From Tetraselmis striata (Eukaryota > Chlorophyta > Chlorodendrophyceae > Chlorodendrales > Chlorodendraceae): a stretch of DNA of 64,000 bases. Shown here piece after piece: positions 45,775 to 57,889 of the stretch (within the stretch, counting starts at the first letter, position 1; every line of letters starts with the position of its first letter). A program made the translations under genes and the position numbers. The notes under the pieces were generated by a model. The model ran no database searches and had not been told where the DNA came from. It saw only the letters and a program-made list of their open reading frames with translations. Location of the stretch: positions 1 through 64,000 of the forward strand of contig VCJN01002614.1 in assembly GCA_006384855.1 (NCBI GenBank), read 5' to 3'.

Positions 45775-47090
45775 TATCGGGCCGCTTTTCGGCGGCTTGC
45801 TGGGTTGATCTTTTCGTGCTGCTGTTACCGGTACATGTAGCGTCGCTGGGCGGTGGATTTGTTAATGGCCGTTTTGTGATACCCTGTACACACCAGCCGG
45901 GTACTTCTTTCTGCCTAGCATGCGCTTGGCCCCAGTGGTTAGTAGCCCTTTCATTCTGCCCTCAACGGAGCACACCCCCTTTACTGTTGGCCTATACGGC
46001 GACGCGCTCATGAACCTCCCGGCGTCTGGAGACGCTCACTGGCGTGTACAGCACGACGCTATCGCAGATGCCTTCCGCGATCACTGTGTTCACGACCTAG
46101 GTATCGTTGTACGGCGGGAGGTGGATGACTTGCTTGTTCCAACAGGCAGTGCCTCTCGGCAACACCGTACCCATGGATGAGCTCAAGGACCTAGTGCCGG
46201 ACGCATAGCTCTCCCTTCCAGCGTTCAACGTCGTGACCAGGAGCTATGATCCCCGGAGCTTGAAGTTCACGCTGCTGGAGTTCAAGACTATACGCGGTAC
46301 ACGGTCAAGTACACTGTGGTGCCCCGGGCCACGGCTGTGGATCGGTTTGAGCGCTCCCTCTTGGGCGACATATGAAGGGGGTTGGCAGCACGGGATGCGA
46401 CGTGGCACAACACAGAGCCCGGACAGAAGGGTCCTCATCGAGACATCCTGGATATGTCGGAGTTCACGGGCATGGTCTTCGGCACAATGGGTGAGGTGAG
46501 CAAGGGGGTGCGCCGCACAGTGCGCGGTGTCGCGTGCTTGGCTGCGGATCGGGGTGCCCACTCATCGCGGGGTACTCGGTGCACCACCCGGGCTCACCAG
46601 GAGGCCTTGCTCGCAAGAGATTTCCTCGGGGTCCTGAGCTTGGTGCCCGCTCGAGAGCGCGCTCGTTGCCTCATCATACGTCGCAGATTCGTTTACCTTT
46701 TCCGTTGCTGAAGCTGCACAGCACGTCCGAGGATCACCCGCACACACACGTGCACGCGTGGCCCGGACTCTGAACCGTGTGCGCATCACTCATCCATCCC
46801 GCCTCATGCGGGATGCGGGCCGCTTTTAGGCGGCTTCCTGTGTTGATTTTCTAGTATTACTTTTTGTATACTTACATGAGCAAGCAGCAGAAGGCGATAT
46901 CAGGAAATCACTAAACAAAAAAGGACAATTAGTACTACTTTTTGTATTTACATGAGCGAGCAGCAGAAGGCGATATCGATATCGGCGACTACTTTTTGTG
47001 GTAGGTGGATTTGTTACTGCCTTTTTTGTAATACACACCAGTACAGTACTTGTAAATGGCCTTTTTGTAATTCACACCAGTACTTGTCCC
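45775..47090 (+). mobile_element. LINE-type retroelement, 5'-truncated inverted copy and tail repeats
   Basis: About 45905-46835 is an inverted copy of about 42390-41436 from the long element, including MNLPASGDAHWRVQHDAIAD and the 3' hairpin (46795-46815) followed by a second short hairpin (46819-46834). The bases at 45775-45900 are a separate piece of the same 3' tail. From 46850 to 47090 the tail unit (TTTTTGTA..ACATGAGC, GGTGGATTTGTTA, TAATACACACCAGTAC) is repeated several times. It is a dead 3' fragment, younger-looking than the spacing suggests because the hairpins are intact. Confidence 0.7.
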
Positions 47091-47436
47091 CATCGTCGCC
47101 GCACGCATCAGCAGCAGGCTGCCATCATCGGGCGCCGCCCTTGCTGGTAGCGCCTAATCCTTATGTCGCGGCATATCCGTGACGCCAACAGCACTTCATC
47201 ACCTGGCCGACGCACGCTGACCCCATCCCCAAGACTGCTCGTCAGCCCCCACCAGCCGTACCTCCAACCCCTGTCATACCCCCAGGGTGCTCCAAGCTAC
47301 TCAGTATCACCGTTTGACGCCCCCTATTTGGCGTCTCGCTGGAGCTGCCACCGCCGTCATACGGCGGTTGTCACACGAGCTGCCGCTCGCCGTAACCTCA
47401 AGCACGAGCCCCACGGCAGCAGCCCAGCGAGTAACT

Positions 47437-48251
47437 ATGGCGTTCATGCGGGCGTGCGTCTCCGCTGCTGGCCGCACTGCGCTGCGGCCGCAGCACATCA
47501 CAACTACTCGCTCCACCGGCCGGCTGCTAGTCTCCGCGCCGCCTGCAGGCTCGTGGCGCCGGGACCAGGCGCGCACCAAGACCAACTTGGCCAAGAAGGA
47601 ACTGATAAAGGAGGTGGGGCACCTGTGCCTGAAGGGGCTGTTTGGTTTAACGGTGCATTTGCCATTTATGTGACAATATAATTGCTGTCATGTCGTCATA
47701 TATTCATGAATCATCTGTTCAAGTTGTTGTTTTGCCTGTATATTTGATACAAGTAACTATAATCGTCCGGCGTAATGGCGCATGCCGGTGCTGTTAACTA
47801 TGAGTGATCGCAAAGCGGACCGGTACCTGAAGCCTGTAAATTGGTTTATGCCAGCACTCCGTATTATGTAGCGCCGCCATGCGCGCCGCCTCGCAGGGTC
47901 GCTACTCCTCACGTCGATCCTCGGAGCGAGCCTTGGCTACCACGTGAAGCTTCCCACCCTGCTGTCCCTCGGTTTCCGTAGATTCAGGTGAAGAGCGGCG
48001 TGGACGCCAAGACCGTGGAGCTGGTTCTCAACGCTACTCTGAAGACGGTGATGGCCGCTGTTGCCGCTGGCGATAAGGTGGCGCTGCCGGGCTTCGGCAC
48101 CTTCGACTCGAAGACGCGCGCGGCGCGCACGGGGCGGAACCCGGCCACGGGTGCTTCGCTTGAGATCCCAGAGAAGGTCGTTCCCAGCTTCACGTTCGGT
48201 AAGACTTTCAAGGACACCGTGCTGAAGGAGGGCAAGCCGACTGAGCCTTGA
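47437..48251 (+). CDS. HU-family bacterial-type DNA-binding protein, organelle-targeted
   Basis: HU proteins bend and compact DNA in bacteria and in organelle nucleoids. Two exons, 47437-47613 and 47988-48251, join in phase 0 for 146 aa. Residues 1 to about 45 are rich in Arg, Ala, Ser and Thr with no acid (MAFMRACVSAAGRTALRPQH...), a mitochondrial or plastid transit peptide. The HU domain follows: NLAKKELIKEVKSGVDAKTV across the splice, AVAAGDKVALPGFGTF, then RAARTGRNPATGASLEIP (the DNA-intercalating arm with the RNP motif) and PSFTFGKTFKDTV. All hallmark residues are present. The donor GAG/GTGGGG is chosen because it restores the standard helix; reading on would add LCLKGLFG. Target organelle cannot be decided by eye. 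Confidence 0.93.
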
Positions 48252-48785
48252 GAGGTGCGTTCAGTCGTGCAAGCCGCATCGCCAGCGAGTGAAGCGACGA
48301 GGGAGTTGCGCACCGGGCTGAGGGGGGTGGGCTTCCTTCCAGGTTTTCCGCCCTGCGGTATTTGTAAACCCCCCTACTACCTCGGAGCATCTATTATGAT
48401 GGCGTGGGAGCTTTGCACCAGGTACCGTAGTATGCATGCGCGCCGCGATTACCGCATCAACCACCAGCCTAGCCATCCCCCCCCCCCCCCCCCCCCCCCC
48501 CTCAATCGGAAAAAAAAAAACACCCCCATCCCTCCACCAAAGCGCAGGCTACAGAGCCTCGAGCGGCCAGAGCCCGGTACTAGCAATGTGTAGACACGCC
48601 CTCCTTGCTCTGATTGCAGGAAGAATATACACCCCCAATAGACAAGGCAGGGCTTCCAGCACCATCTCCCTGCCCGACAGCAGCCTTGGACAGCCACCCG
48701 AGCACCGCCCGCCCCCCAGTGCTCATCATGCTCAGCGACCTGCAGTTGCTTACACAGCAGACGCCCTCCGCACCACCCTGCCCCA
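48252..48785. other. 3'-3' intergenic region between HU and DnaJ genes
   Basis: Convergent spacer of 534 bases. It holds a C run at about 48477-48500 followed by an A run. No further gene seen. Both 3' UTRs must lie here. Confidence 0.6.
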
Positions 48786-51700
48786 CTACGCGGCGCGCTT
48801 CTTTGTGCTCTCCTCCTCCGCAAACTCCAGCAGCAGCTCGCGCTGCCGAGCGGTCAGCTGCCGCGGCGTCACCACCCTGCCGCAGGGCACCCGCGCGCGC
48901 CTCAGTGGCTCCGCCGCGAGCGACCAGGGACACCCTGCCGACAACCCGCGCATCAGTGACCGAGGCCGCACCTGATGATGACAATCTGGTCGCCTCGCCC
49001 GCCAAACGTGTTCTGCAGCCGCGGAATGCCCTTCCCCCGCAGCATCATGTTGTCGCCGCTCTGCGCCGCGGGCCGCAGCACCATCTCCACGTCGCCTGCA
49101 CAGCGCCCAAACCGCCAAGGCGGACCACCGCAACTCAGGGAGCGGACAACGACCAGCAGAGCGGCGATCACGGGTGTTCCATGCAGACTCGGGCTGGGCT
49201 GCTGGTACCGCCGACATGGTTGTGACTAGGGACCCAAACAGGGGAGGCGCACCGTCGATGGTGGGCACTCGCAGGCGGGTGCCCAACGCCGCATCCACCA
49301 TGTCCACCTCCACCTCCACCAGCACGTCCGAGCCGCGCCGCTTGAACACCGGGTGCTCCGCCACCTCGATCGACACGTACAGGTTCCCTGGCGGCGCTCC
49401 CGACTGCGCACGCAAGAGGGGATCGGCAGGGGAGGGGCGCACATTAGCGGCTGATCGCCTCCCTGCATGAGACAGTGTAGGATGGAGGCGTGTGGCGGCA
49501 GGGGGGTGGAGCCTTCTCCTCGGTATTGTGTTCCATACAAGCGCGTTGGGACACTGGGTCATATATCTCGAGCTTCTGGTTTCAGCGGCGTGTGCTATTT
49601 TGAGTCTCTCCCCATGCTGTATATCACATGTAGTCATAGAGCAAAGCATGGTATTTCGCTTACAAGTCCAGCTGAATCCGAATAGTAGCCGCAACACCGA
49701 TGAGACTACGGTTTCCTAGAGGCACTGGTGCGCATCATCGCCAGGCCGCTTTACGAGCTCGAGTACGGGGAGAAGGCAGCAGAGCGCGGCGCGTCAAAAG
49801 CACGGTAATACGATTATCATCATGGGTGAACGGCGACGAGTCAGCGACCTGCATACCTGTGTGGGACCAGTAGATGTATCCGGAGACGAGCTCTACCCGC
49901 CATGCCACCCCCCATACCCAGCGCCAATTCTTCGACAAAATCACAAATGGCCTCCCCAGTTACATATAAAGTGCCTCCCCACATCGCTGAGGACAGCAAG
50001 TGTATTTCCATTCTCTTAGTTGTCATTGTCTACAGTCAGGATGCAATGTCCCCCTTCCCCCCCCCCTCCCCCCCCCCCCCTTCCCCCCAAAAAAGGGAAC
50101 ACAACATCAACTCCCTCCCTCTGGCAGCAAGCACAGGCACACGGAACTTGATCTGGGGTGCAGTAATGCGATCGCAACAACTGCGAGAGGGAGGGAGAGA
50201 GAGAGAGGGAGGGGGGGGGGGGGGGGGGGGGGGTAGCCGGCATGGAGCTGCAGAGGCATCATCTGCGACAGATAGCTGCACAATCATACAAAAACAGACA
50301 AAGGTACCGCTATAATTTCCGATGTCTAATTCATATAGCCCTTTGTTTTACTGTAGCGTCCAATCAACCGGTATACCGGTGGCGGCATCCACTTCAGAAA
50401 TCGGTGCCATCACCGCCAAAAATGCCGACAAGAATGCACATCAAATGATCAAGAAAATCGTGTCACGGCTGGGCATACATATCCCCGTGCAGCCTACGAG
50501 CACTGCAAACGTGTGTCCATGGTGCACAGCACAGGGCGCAGCCAGTCATGTGGTGCATATACTATGAAAGCTGCAGTCGTATGATTTGGGGCTGCCAGTC
50601 CTGTCACCAAAGCCCACCGGATCGACACCACCGAAATGGACATGTCGTGGTTGCAATCTTTACGAGCCGAGGCCAACAGCGGTGAGGTGCTAGGGGTGGC
50701 TGCTGCACATGTGCCCCACATCGGAGCGCTGTGCCGCTATTGCCCCGTAGTGCACCAGCTGCACATCAACAACCGCACTCGAGCACACTCTGCTGACCAC
50801 CTACCCGGAGGGGGAAGAAGAAAGGGGGGGCTCACCTGCTGCGCTCTTGCGCCCTGGCCCTGCACCTGGATAGAGTTGCCCGAGTCCACGCCTGCAGGAA
50901 TCCCGGGGAGGCGGGGAAGGGGGGGGGGTCATCATGCCAACACAGTCCGGGTCCTTGGAAGAAAGAGGTGGCTCGGGGGCGGAAGGCAAATGCGGGGCAG
51001 GGAGTTGGGCGCCTGTGGGCTATCGGCGCACCTGCGGGGATGTCGATCGGCACGGATTTCGTCTGCCCGTCGCTGGTGCGGATCTTGACTGTCCGTTGCG
51101 TCCCCTTGGCCGCTTCCTGCGCGCAGGCAGGTGGGCCTGTGCTCAGGGCGGGCCGTCGACGGCAGGGCAGCTGGGGCTGGGAGGGCAGGGGGAGCACGGA
51201 GGGCAGGCGCACCATGAAGGTGAGGCTGATCGAGGCGCGCAGGTCGCGGCCGCGCCGCGGGCCGCGCTGGAAGCCGCGCCCGCCGAAAAAGTCCTCGAAG
51301 ATCTGCTCGATGTCCTCCGCGTTCATGGGGCCGCCGCCCATGCCGCCAAAGGGGCCGCCAAAGCCACCAAAGCCGCCGCCTTCAAATCCGCCGCCGCCCT
51401 CGTTCATGCGCTCCATGTTCTCCGGCCCCACCTGCCCCGCGCAGCCATGGGCTCTCAGCCTGCCGCACCCCGCTGCTGCATGGCCACACAGCTCCGTGAT
51501 GAAGGACGGAAAGGAGGAGGGAAAGAGAGGGGGTAGGTGCCTGGTCGTAGACGCGGCGCTTCTCCGGGTCGCGCAGCGTCTCGTACGCCTTCTGCGCCTC
51601 CTGGAAACGCGCCTCTGCCTGCGGGTCGCCCTTGTTGGTGTCCGGGTGGTACTTCTTCGCCAGCCTAGTGAGCGGCGCGTGCGCAGTGAGAGGACGTTCG

Positions 51701-52790
51701 CAGCGGAGAAACGCAGCTCGCGTGCCAACCAGCCAGGGGGGTAGCTGGCGTGCACAGTACGTATGCCATGGCATATGCAGCATGGCAGGAGATTGCATGG
51801 CGCGGCGGGCACGTGGCCGCTGTGGCCGCGCCACTTACTGGTAGTACGCCTTCTTGATCTCGCTTTCGCTGGCGCCGCGTGACACGCCCAGGATGTCATA
51901 GTAGTCCTTTGCCAGCGCCGCTGCAGTGCATTTCGCACGGCCGCATCAGCGCCCAGGAGAATGAGACGACCCTCATTGAGGCGGGGGCGGGGGGGTCACG
52001 GGAGGTTGCGGGACGAACCTCGTGACGCGTGAAACTGGCGCCGCTGCTCCCCTGGGACTGACGCGCTGTGCTTGCGATATAGGCTACCCGACGGCGGGCA
52101 CATGCCTATAAACACGCAAGCGGGGCGGAGGGTGAGGGAGGCGGGGGAGGTGGCTCAGCTCATGGCCTGTCCACCCCTTTTCTCTCGCCACCGTGCCCAG
52201 CACTACAGGCGAAACGGCACGGTTCATCCCCACTACTGGCCAGCCCGACCACGCCCCGGTTGCACCGCCAACGTGCAGGCCTCCCGCGCTCCGTTCAGAT
52301 GCAAGCACGCGGCGCCAGAGCGTGCTCGCAGCTGCCCCCCGCGCCTTCCCCAAGGCTCCCACAAGCTGAGTACAGCACACCCTCAGAATTGCGCATTCCC
52401 ACCCGCGCAGTTCACACCAGCGCGGCAGCACACGTCGCGCGTGAAAGGTCCCTTTGCCGTTTGGGCCGGCGAGTGTAGCTTGCGCGTCCCCTGGAAACGG
52501 GGGCGCGTATCTCTGGGCTGGAGAGGTGTCGTGCGGGGTGGGCTTGGTGGGTGTGCGACGAGGCAGGTACGGGAATTGCGCTGCTCACCGGAAGTCACCG
52601 GCCCGCCACCGCAGCCGCCTCCAGTGGCAGCCGCCGCCTGCTGCCACGCCTGCATTCCAGCCGCCGCCAGTGCGCTAGTGGAAAGGTGCTGCATGTCGGA
52701 GAAGCTCGCTGGAGGGGCGGCGCGCGAGAGGCAGCGCGCGAGCAGGGCGCCGCCGCGGCGGCCGAATGCTGCGCCGACGAGGGCGGCCAT
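48786..52790 (-). CDS. DnaJ/Hsp40 co-chaperone, organelle-targeted, zinc finger absent
   Basis: J proteins stimulate Hsp70 ATPase and hand over unfolded clients. Predicted exons: 52790-52589, 51920-51839, 51664-51541, 51431-51213, 51116-51032, 50891-50836, 49403-49253, 49095-48972, 48876-48786; every phase agrees, 377 aa. Residues 1 to about 65 are an Arg/Ala-rich presequence. J domain: [20 protein letters not shown], then [20 protein letters not shown] with the HPD. Gly/Phe region: [21 protein letters not shown]-terminal client domains: [70 protein letters not shown], ending [14 protein letters not shown]. The four CxxCxGxG repeats that type I DnaJ carries after EAAKG are missing; only KIRTSDGQT lies there. 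The intron after 51541 starts GC, not GT. Confidence 0.9.
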
Positions 52791-54871
52791 CTCGGCGCTC
52801 CCGACGTGCTTGTGACCACGGCGGGGGCGGAGCAGTCGGTCGGGCGGACGCAGTCAACTTGGCCCACTGCCACGCAGGGATGGCCTCCCAAGCGAGAGAT
52901 GTCTGCTGGGCTCGAGCACGAGGGGCTGTGGGGGTCGGGATCGCGCTGGGATCACGCCCGCTCTCGCTGCAGCCCGCCTTCAGACGTCTGGGCGGTGGTT
53001 CCCCTGGCCTGATCGGCTTGGTTCTCTGGCCCGCCGCCACGCCAATACAACTGCCGCGCCTTTTTCGTCGCCCGCGCGCGCCTGCTGCATGTGCCGGCCG
53101 CAGACGGGGCCGGAGCGGGCGCGAGTACAAGATACTATACGAACTACCAATACAGTATCTTGAAATTTATTAACTACCTGTACCAATACAGGCGACGATG
53201 ATTCTGGAAACTACGAGTATACAACACACGCCCTACGAGTATACCGGTATATATTCGACGCCGACGACGACGACAATTGCTACTCATCAGCAGTATATAC
53301 AGCAGTTTACGTACCAGCGGTACCAGCCGTACCCGTACAGAGTAGCGAACATACCCCTACTACGCAGAATGATGCACATCACCGCTAAAATGAACCTATG
53401 CAAATATCACATATTACCATGTAAATTGATCATCAGATGCACTGCCCCCCAGACGTTTATAAAGCGCCGCCACTGCCGACTTCAACCAACGATCCATGAG
53501 AGGATTAGACTTATAATTAGTCTTGTGAGGCAAGCACCACTGTTGTTGCAGTTTATCACCTGGGAATAAGTTGGGCACTGCCCTGTGGAATGCAGTATAG
53601 GGCATATGCACATGGGCATCGGGCACAACAGTACAGCATGCTATCATAGCATGTAATAATTACAATCGTAGATGAGGGAACAACAAAGGGGAGTGTCGCG
53701 CAACTGGGGTTGTGCCTGGTCATATTTATTGCGGCATGGGTAAGGCAGAATTTACTGGAAATGTGTGCACAATATGTGCGTAATGCACTGCCAGTGGTTT
53801 ATTATTGTCTCGGGGGCAAAATCGCATCATTACGGATGTTTTTGAGTGATGATTTAAAGGCAATGCGGAGCAATCGCAAACGGCCTGTTGAAACCCTGCC
53901 TATCAACTTGTTCAATAAGGTCCCTGCTTATTGTGGTTTATGTTTGCTATTATTATGTTTGCTATTGTTTACTGTTATTGTTCTAGTCCTAGGTTATAGT
54001 CCTAGTTATAATTATAGTATAGTGAATTTCAGACAGAACATGCCAGGCCAAGTCATCGATGTCATGACATAACCATCCGGCAACCTGCTGAGTATTGCCG
54101 TATGCGCCGGCTGTATCCACTACCGGATCAGCACTGGGGCAGAGAAGCGCAAGCAGGTCAGCAACCGAGTATGGAACCTCGGACCAGCACCCAACTCTGA
54201 CATGCATGCCGGATTCCGAAGGGGGTCGGATCACTGTTCTCAACAAGGTTATCAAGAGCGATCTGTGGTCAACTTCTATTGTCATCGCCTGGATTTGATA
54301 ATTGCATTCATTGTTTGGGGTCTGGCGCTTTCCGCGACACGTATACGCGCGCTCTGTGACTGTCATGCATATGGAAAATGCACGCTGCATCATCCAGCTA
54401 CAGCCGCAGCTACAGGGGCATGATTACGACTTCCTTGCATTCAGCCCGACATGTGCGCCCTGCAGCCACATTTTCCCGACTCCTTGGCCATGCTGACATG
54501 TTGTCGCAGGAAGTATAACAGCTGTCGCAGAAATTCTACCTTTGCTAGTACCTGCTGGAGCACAGCCCAGAAGAAACAGCATTAGCATGTCGCCACATGC
54601 TACTGCCAGTTGCGACGCTGGCCGAGTGCCATGAACAATTACAGCTCGCCGACATTTGGGGCTCCTAAACCACCGCGCTTGTATATCTACTTTGACTACA
54701 GCCTCGTCTCTGTCAGCTGCGGTGAATACTGAATCCTCTGATGTGCCATCAGCTACCCAAGCTACACCAAGCCACTGCAGTATCTACAAATGGCACGCCT
54801 GCCCTGTGCCTCAACCAGCAATGGCAGCATTGAGTGGGGCAGTCTGTGCTTAGCAGTACTTAACCCTCACC
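52791..54871. other. 2-kb intergenic region
   Basis: No recognised gene. The first 300 bases are GC-rich and hold the DnaJ promoter. Beyond about 53130 the composition turns AT-rich with ATAC/TACC-rich stretches (53130-53350). Short open frames at 53198-53569 and 53710-54072 have no domain or splice support. Confidence 0.5.
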
Positions 54872-55975
54872 TCATTGACCCTTAGTTTTGTGGGGAGTAT
54901 TCTCGGCGTGCGTCGCGGCATTGGAGGGCTCAGCAGGATTGCATATCGTGTTGCAGCCAAGGATGGCGTCCCAAATGAGATCCGACGGCATCGTCAGGCC
55001 GAAGTTCTTTCCGGGCTGGAGGTGATGCACGCGATGGTAGGCGCCAAAGTTCATCGATGGTGGCAGTGGCACAATGAGATTGGCGCAGCGCACGTCATGC
55101 GCGTGCGAAAAGAGGGTGTTGTACAACAGCAGCCACTCGACGAAGTTGGAGAAGGCGGCGCTCTGCAGCCCTAACAGAGTGGCGAGCTGAATGTACAGGA
55201 AGCCTCCGATGGTGGTTGTGGCCGGCATGAGAAAGTCATCCAGGAGGGTCCCATGGTATAGCACCAGCGAGGTCAGCTTGTTGGTGTACTCATGGTGCAT
55301 TTTGTGGTTGCTGCTGTACTGCACGCGGTGCGAAAGGCGGTGCATGGGGCTGAACATAAGGTCCGTAAGGATCCCGATGAATGGCACGGCAAGCGTGAAG
55401 CGCAACACCTCTTTGCCAATCGTGAGCGGTGAGAGGTCGTCCACGATGTGCGTCATGTCTTGGCCAATGTAGCGCTGGGTGAGGAATAGCCGCACGATGA
55501 CTGAAAAGCACCATAGCGCTGCGCCTGCCAGCGTGCGCATGGACACCTGCCGAGTCACCGCAAGCACAGGTCGCCTCAGCAAAGGGGCCAGCGAGCCTAC
55601 CAGTGAGTCTGGGACACAGGGCAAGCGCGAATCGGGTGGAAAAAGAAGGGAGGCATGCCCGTTTTCATGTTAATGACCCACCGTTTTCGTATCGGAGAAG
55701 TAAAAGTCGAGCAGGCCGCACGGATACACCAAGGCGTAATTGCGCATGGCAATCATGTACTCCGTGACGTCGTACGCGTAGTCGAGCCAGCAGCCGAAAG
55801 CCATGCTGCCGACGATGTATGCCCAGTAAGCAGCGCGCTTGGTAGGCCAGGACCAGCTGCACGGCGACCCCGAGCCGGTCTTGTACCGGTTGAGAATTGC
55901 CAAGGAGGCGGCGTCAAAGGCAAGCGCGGTTGCCAGCACGGCCACGTGAATGGGGTCACTCCGCGCCGCCAACAT
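54872..55975 (-). CDS. Sterol desaturase / fatty acid hydroxylase family membrane enzyme
   Basis: Di-iron membrane oxygenase of the ERG3/ERG25/hydroxylase superfamily; substrate (sterol, fatty acid or related lipid) cannot be told. Exon 1 runs from the Met at 55975 to about 55682 and has membrane segments such as VAVLATALAFDAASLAIL and AAYWAYIVGSMAFGCWLDYA. Exon 2 ends at 54872. It carries the three histidine boxes: HRLSH, NHKMHHEYT and YHRVHHLQPGKNFG, with hydrophobic stretches between them (TTTIGGFLYIQLATLLGLQ). The exon 2 start is ambiguous: 55608 would need a weak donor at 55678, while 55546 fits the good donor at 55682 (ACG/GTGGGT) in phase 0. Length is about 320-345 aa, normal for the family. 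The acidic/basic tail after GCNTIC is unremarkable. Confidence 0.85.
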
Positions 55976-56939
55976 ACTGCCGGACGAAGCCCTCCCGCCG
56001 GACACCTGACGTAGCGTTGTCGCGACGAACAGATGGTTGCAGGGTGTTTCGGCTGCAGAGTGCAGAGTGCGGGGCTGGCCGCCTACGGGGGACGCGGGTA
56101 CATATGCCTGTCGGCCACGTTGCGCGCGGGGATGAATTGCCCGAATTCGGGAGGCGGCTCGTTCCGGGCTACCCGCATGTGCACTACACACTGCCTATTT
56201 ACCTCTTAGCGACTATCTGCTGTACAGCGACCATATATGATAATCTATATGGTATTCAGTATCTGGTCAGCACATCGGGGCATAATCCTTACATATTAGG
56301 GTATAATTTAGGGCTCGAGCTCGGGCTAGGGCGCAGCCGGGCGGCGACCGTTGCTGGTCCCAGTACGCTCAACGGCGAGCGAGCCTGCTCGCGTCGCGGC
56401 TAGCTGGGCGGTCACCCACTGCCGTCGCTCCCGCTTGCAGAAAGCAGCAGGAGACGCGCACTCGCGCCTGATGGCCGGTATTACGGGCGTGGGTTCGAGC
56501 CTGCTAGATTCGGAAAGACTTGTCCCTGGCCGCCATTCCTCTCCGTACTGCATTATCGCTACAGGTAGGGCAAGACGCGCGCCACGCCCAGCGCTTGTTA
56601 TATTTGTTGTCACGCCGACCCTGCGCGGACTTGAAATTATTCGGCGGGCCGCTACTTGGGCTGGTGTCGACCACCGCTCTTTCATCCAGGTTGCCGATAG
56701 CAGCGGCAACGCAGCGAAACCAGCAGCGCAGGCACGGCAACTGGTAAGGTGTCAACCACACCTGATATTCAAAGCGCACTGTTCCAAGGGCGGCATGTCC
56801 CTGAAAGGCGGACTGCGGTATGTGAGGTGGAGGCCAACGGGGCATCGTATGTGGACTGCGTGCCGACGAGCTGAGATGCCGTTTGCACCGAGCCGCTAAT
56901 GGGCGCGCCCGCCGTGGCCGCAGGATCCAACCCGCTGCG
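55976..56939. promoter_or_regulatory. Divergent promoter region between hydroxylase and unknown gene
   Basis: The two flanking genes are transcribed away from each other, so this stretch of 964 bases should hold both promoters. About 56195-56310 is AT-rich with TATATG-type stretches (ATATATGATAATCTATATGG) in an otherwise GC-rich area. Short open frames on both strands lack domains. Confidence 0.45.
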
Positions 56940-57889
56940 ATGTCATCCCTGCTTCGTGGACTCGAGCGGCTTCAAAGCCGATTGGATACAGCAGACACCG
57001 GCAGCGACAGCGACTCGGACAGCGTCGGGGGCGGTGCGGGTGACGGCCCGGACGAGGCGTTTGCGTATCAGCTTCGCCAGGTGTGCCGCGACCTGCGCCT
57101 GCTGTCCGGAGCCGAGCGGGCAGCGGAAGAGGGCACGTACAGCGGAGGGTCATGGAGCTACAGCGACGACGATGACAGCGTAGACTACTCACCGCGGCAG
57201 GTTCGCCGGCATGCCCCCCCCCCCCCCCCTGTTGCGGCACACTCAGTAGAAGCAGACACTGCGGAGGCTTATCCTTTAAAACGGCGCCGTCCTCCGTGCA
57301 GGGAGCAGCGTGGGCACTGTCCCCTGATAGCGTGCTGCCGGTGATGCCGGGGAGGAGCACAGATGCGGTTCCCCCGCTATCCCTACACGGTGATCACTCC
57401 GCCGTCATGGGCAGCAAGCGTCCACAGCGACCATCATTGCACAAGCGGGAGGACATGTACCGAGCACAACTGGCCCAGGAGAATGCGCAGGTGCGGGTGC
57501 GACCTCATCCTGCGATGTCAACTTACGGTGCCGGCAGAATGTAGGCAACTGAAACCCTCGATGCCTTCCTACAGGAGCAGCATGCGAAACGACCCCCGTC
57601 CCGCTTGAGAGCCAAGGCATGGCGAACCCCGGTTACCCGGCCGCGCGCGGGCGCCAAGCCCATCAGCCCCACGACAAGAGAGTCTATCCCCCCACATGCG
57701 AGGCTCGGCTCGCTGGCTGCCCCTGCGTCCGGCGTAGACAGCGACACTCTGTCGTACGCAGACGCGCTGACGCAGCAAAGCCTGCAGCGCCTGCGCTCGC
57801 GGACGACGCAGCTTGGCTTGTTCTCGCCACGCCGGCTCTGGGGGGAGGCCGCTCACGTGGAGGCAGAGAGAAGGGGTGCCGTTGTATGA
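56940..57889 (+). CDS. Unknown protein with acidic Ser/Asp-rich N-terminal half
   Basis: Family not recognised. Three exons, 56940-57200, 57302-57490 and 57575-57889, join in phase 0 for 254 aa. The N-terminal third has SRLDTADTGSDSDSDSVGGG and WSYSDDDDSVDYSPRQ, acidic and probably disordered with phosphorylatable Ser. The middle has a basic stretch (GSKRPQRPSLHKREDMYRAQ) that begins a helix continuing across the splice as LAQENAQEQHAKRPPSRLRA. The C-terminal third is Arg/Ser/Pro-rich with a helix ADALTQQSLQRLRSRTTQLG and ends EAERRGAVV. Introns are short (101 and 84 bases) with standard GT-AG ends; the first holds a C run. An upstream exon is possible, as CCGCAG precedes the start by 17 bases. 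Confidence 0.6.

Noticed and set aside
48436-49225. Plus-strand frames opposite the DnaJ 3' end
   Set aside because: They are shadows of the minus-strand DnaJ exons and of the C run.
51382-51938. A single 368-residue reading frame through the DnaJ gene
   Set aside because: It reads through introns; splice-consistent exons give a proper J protein.
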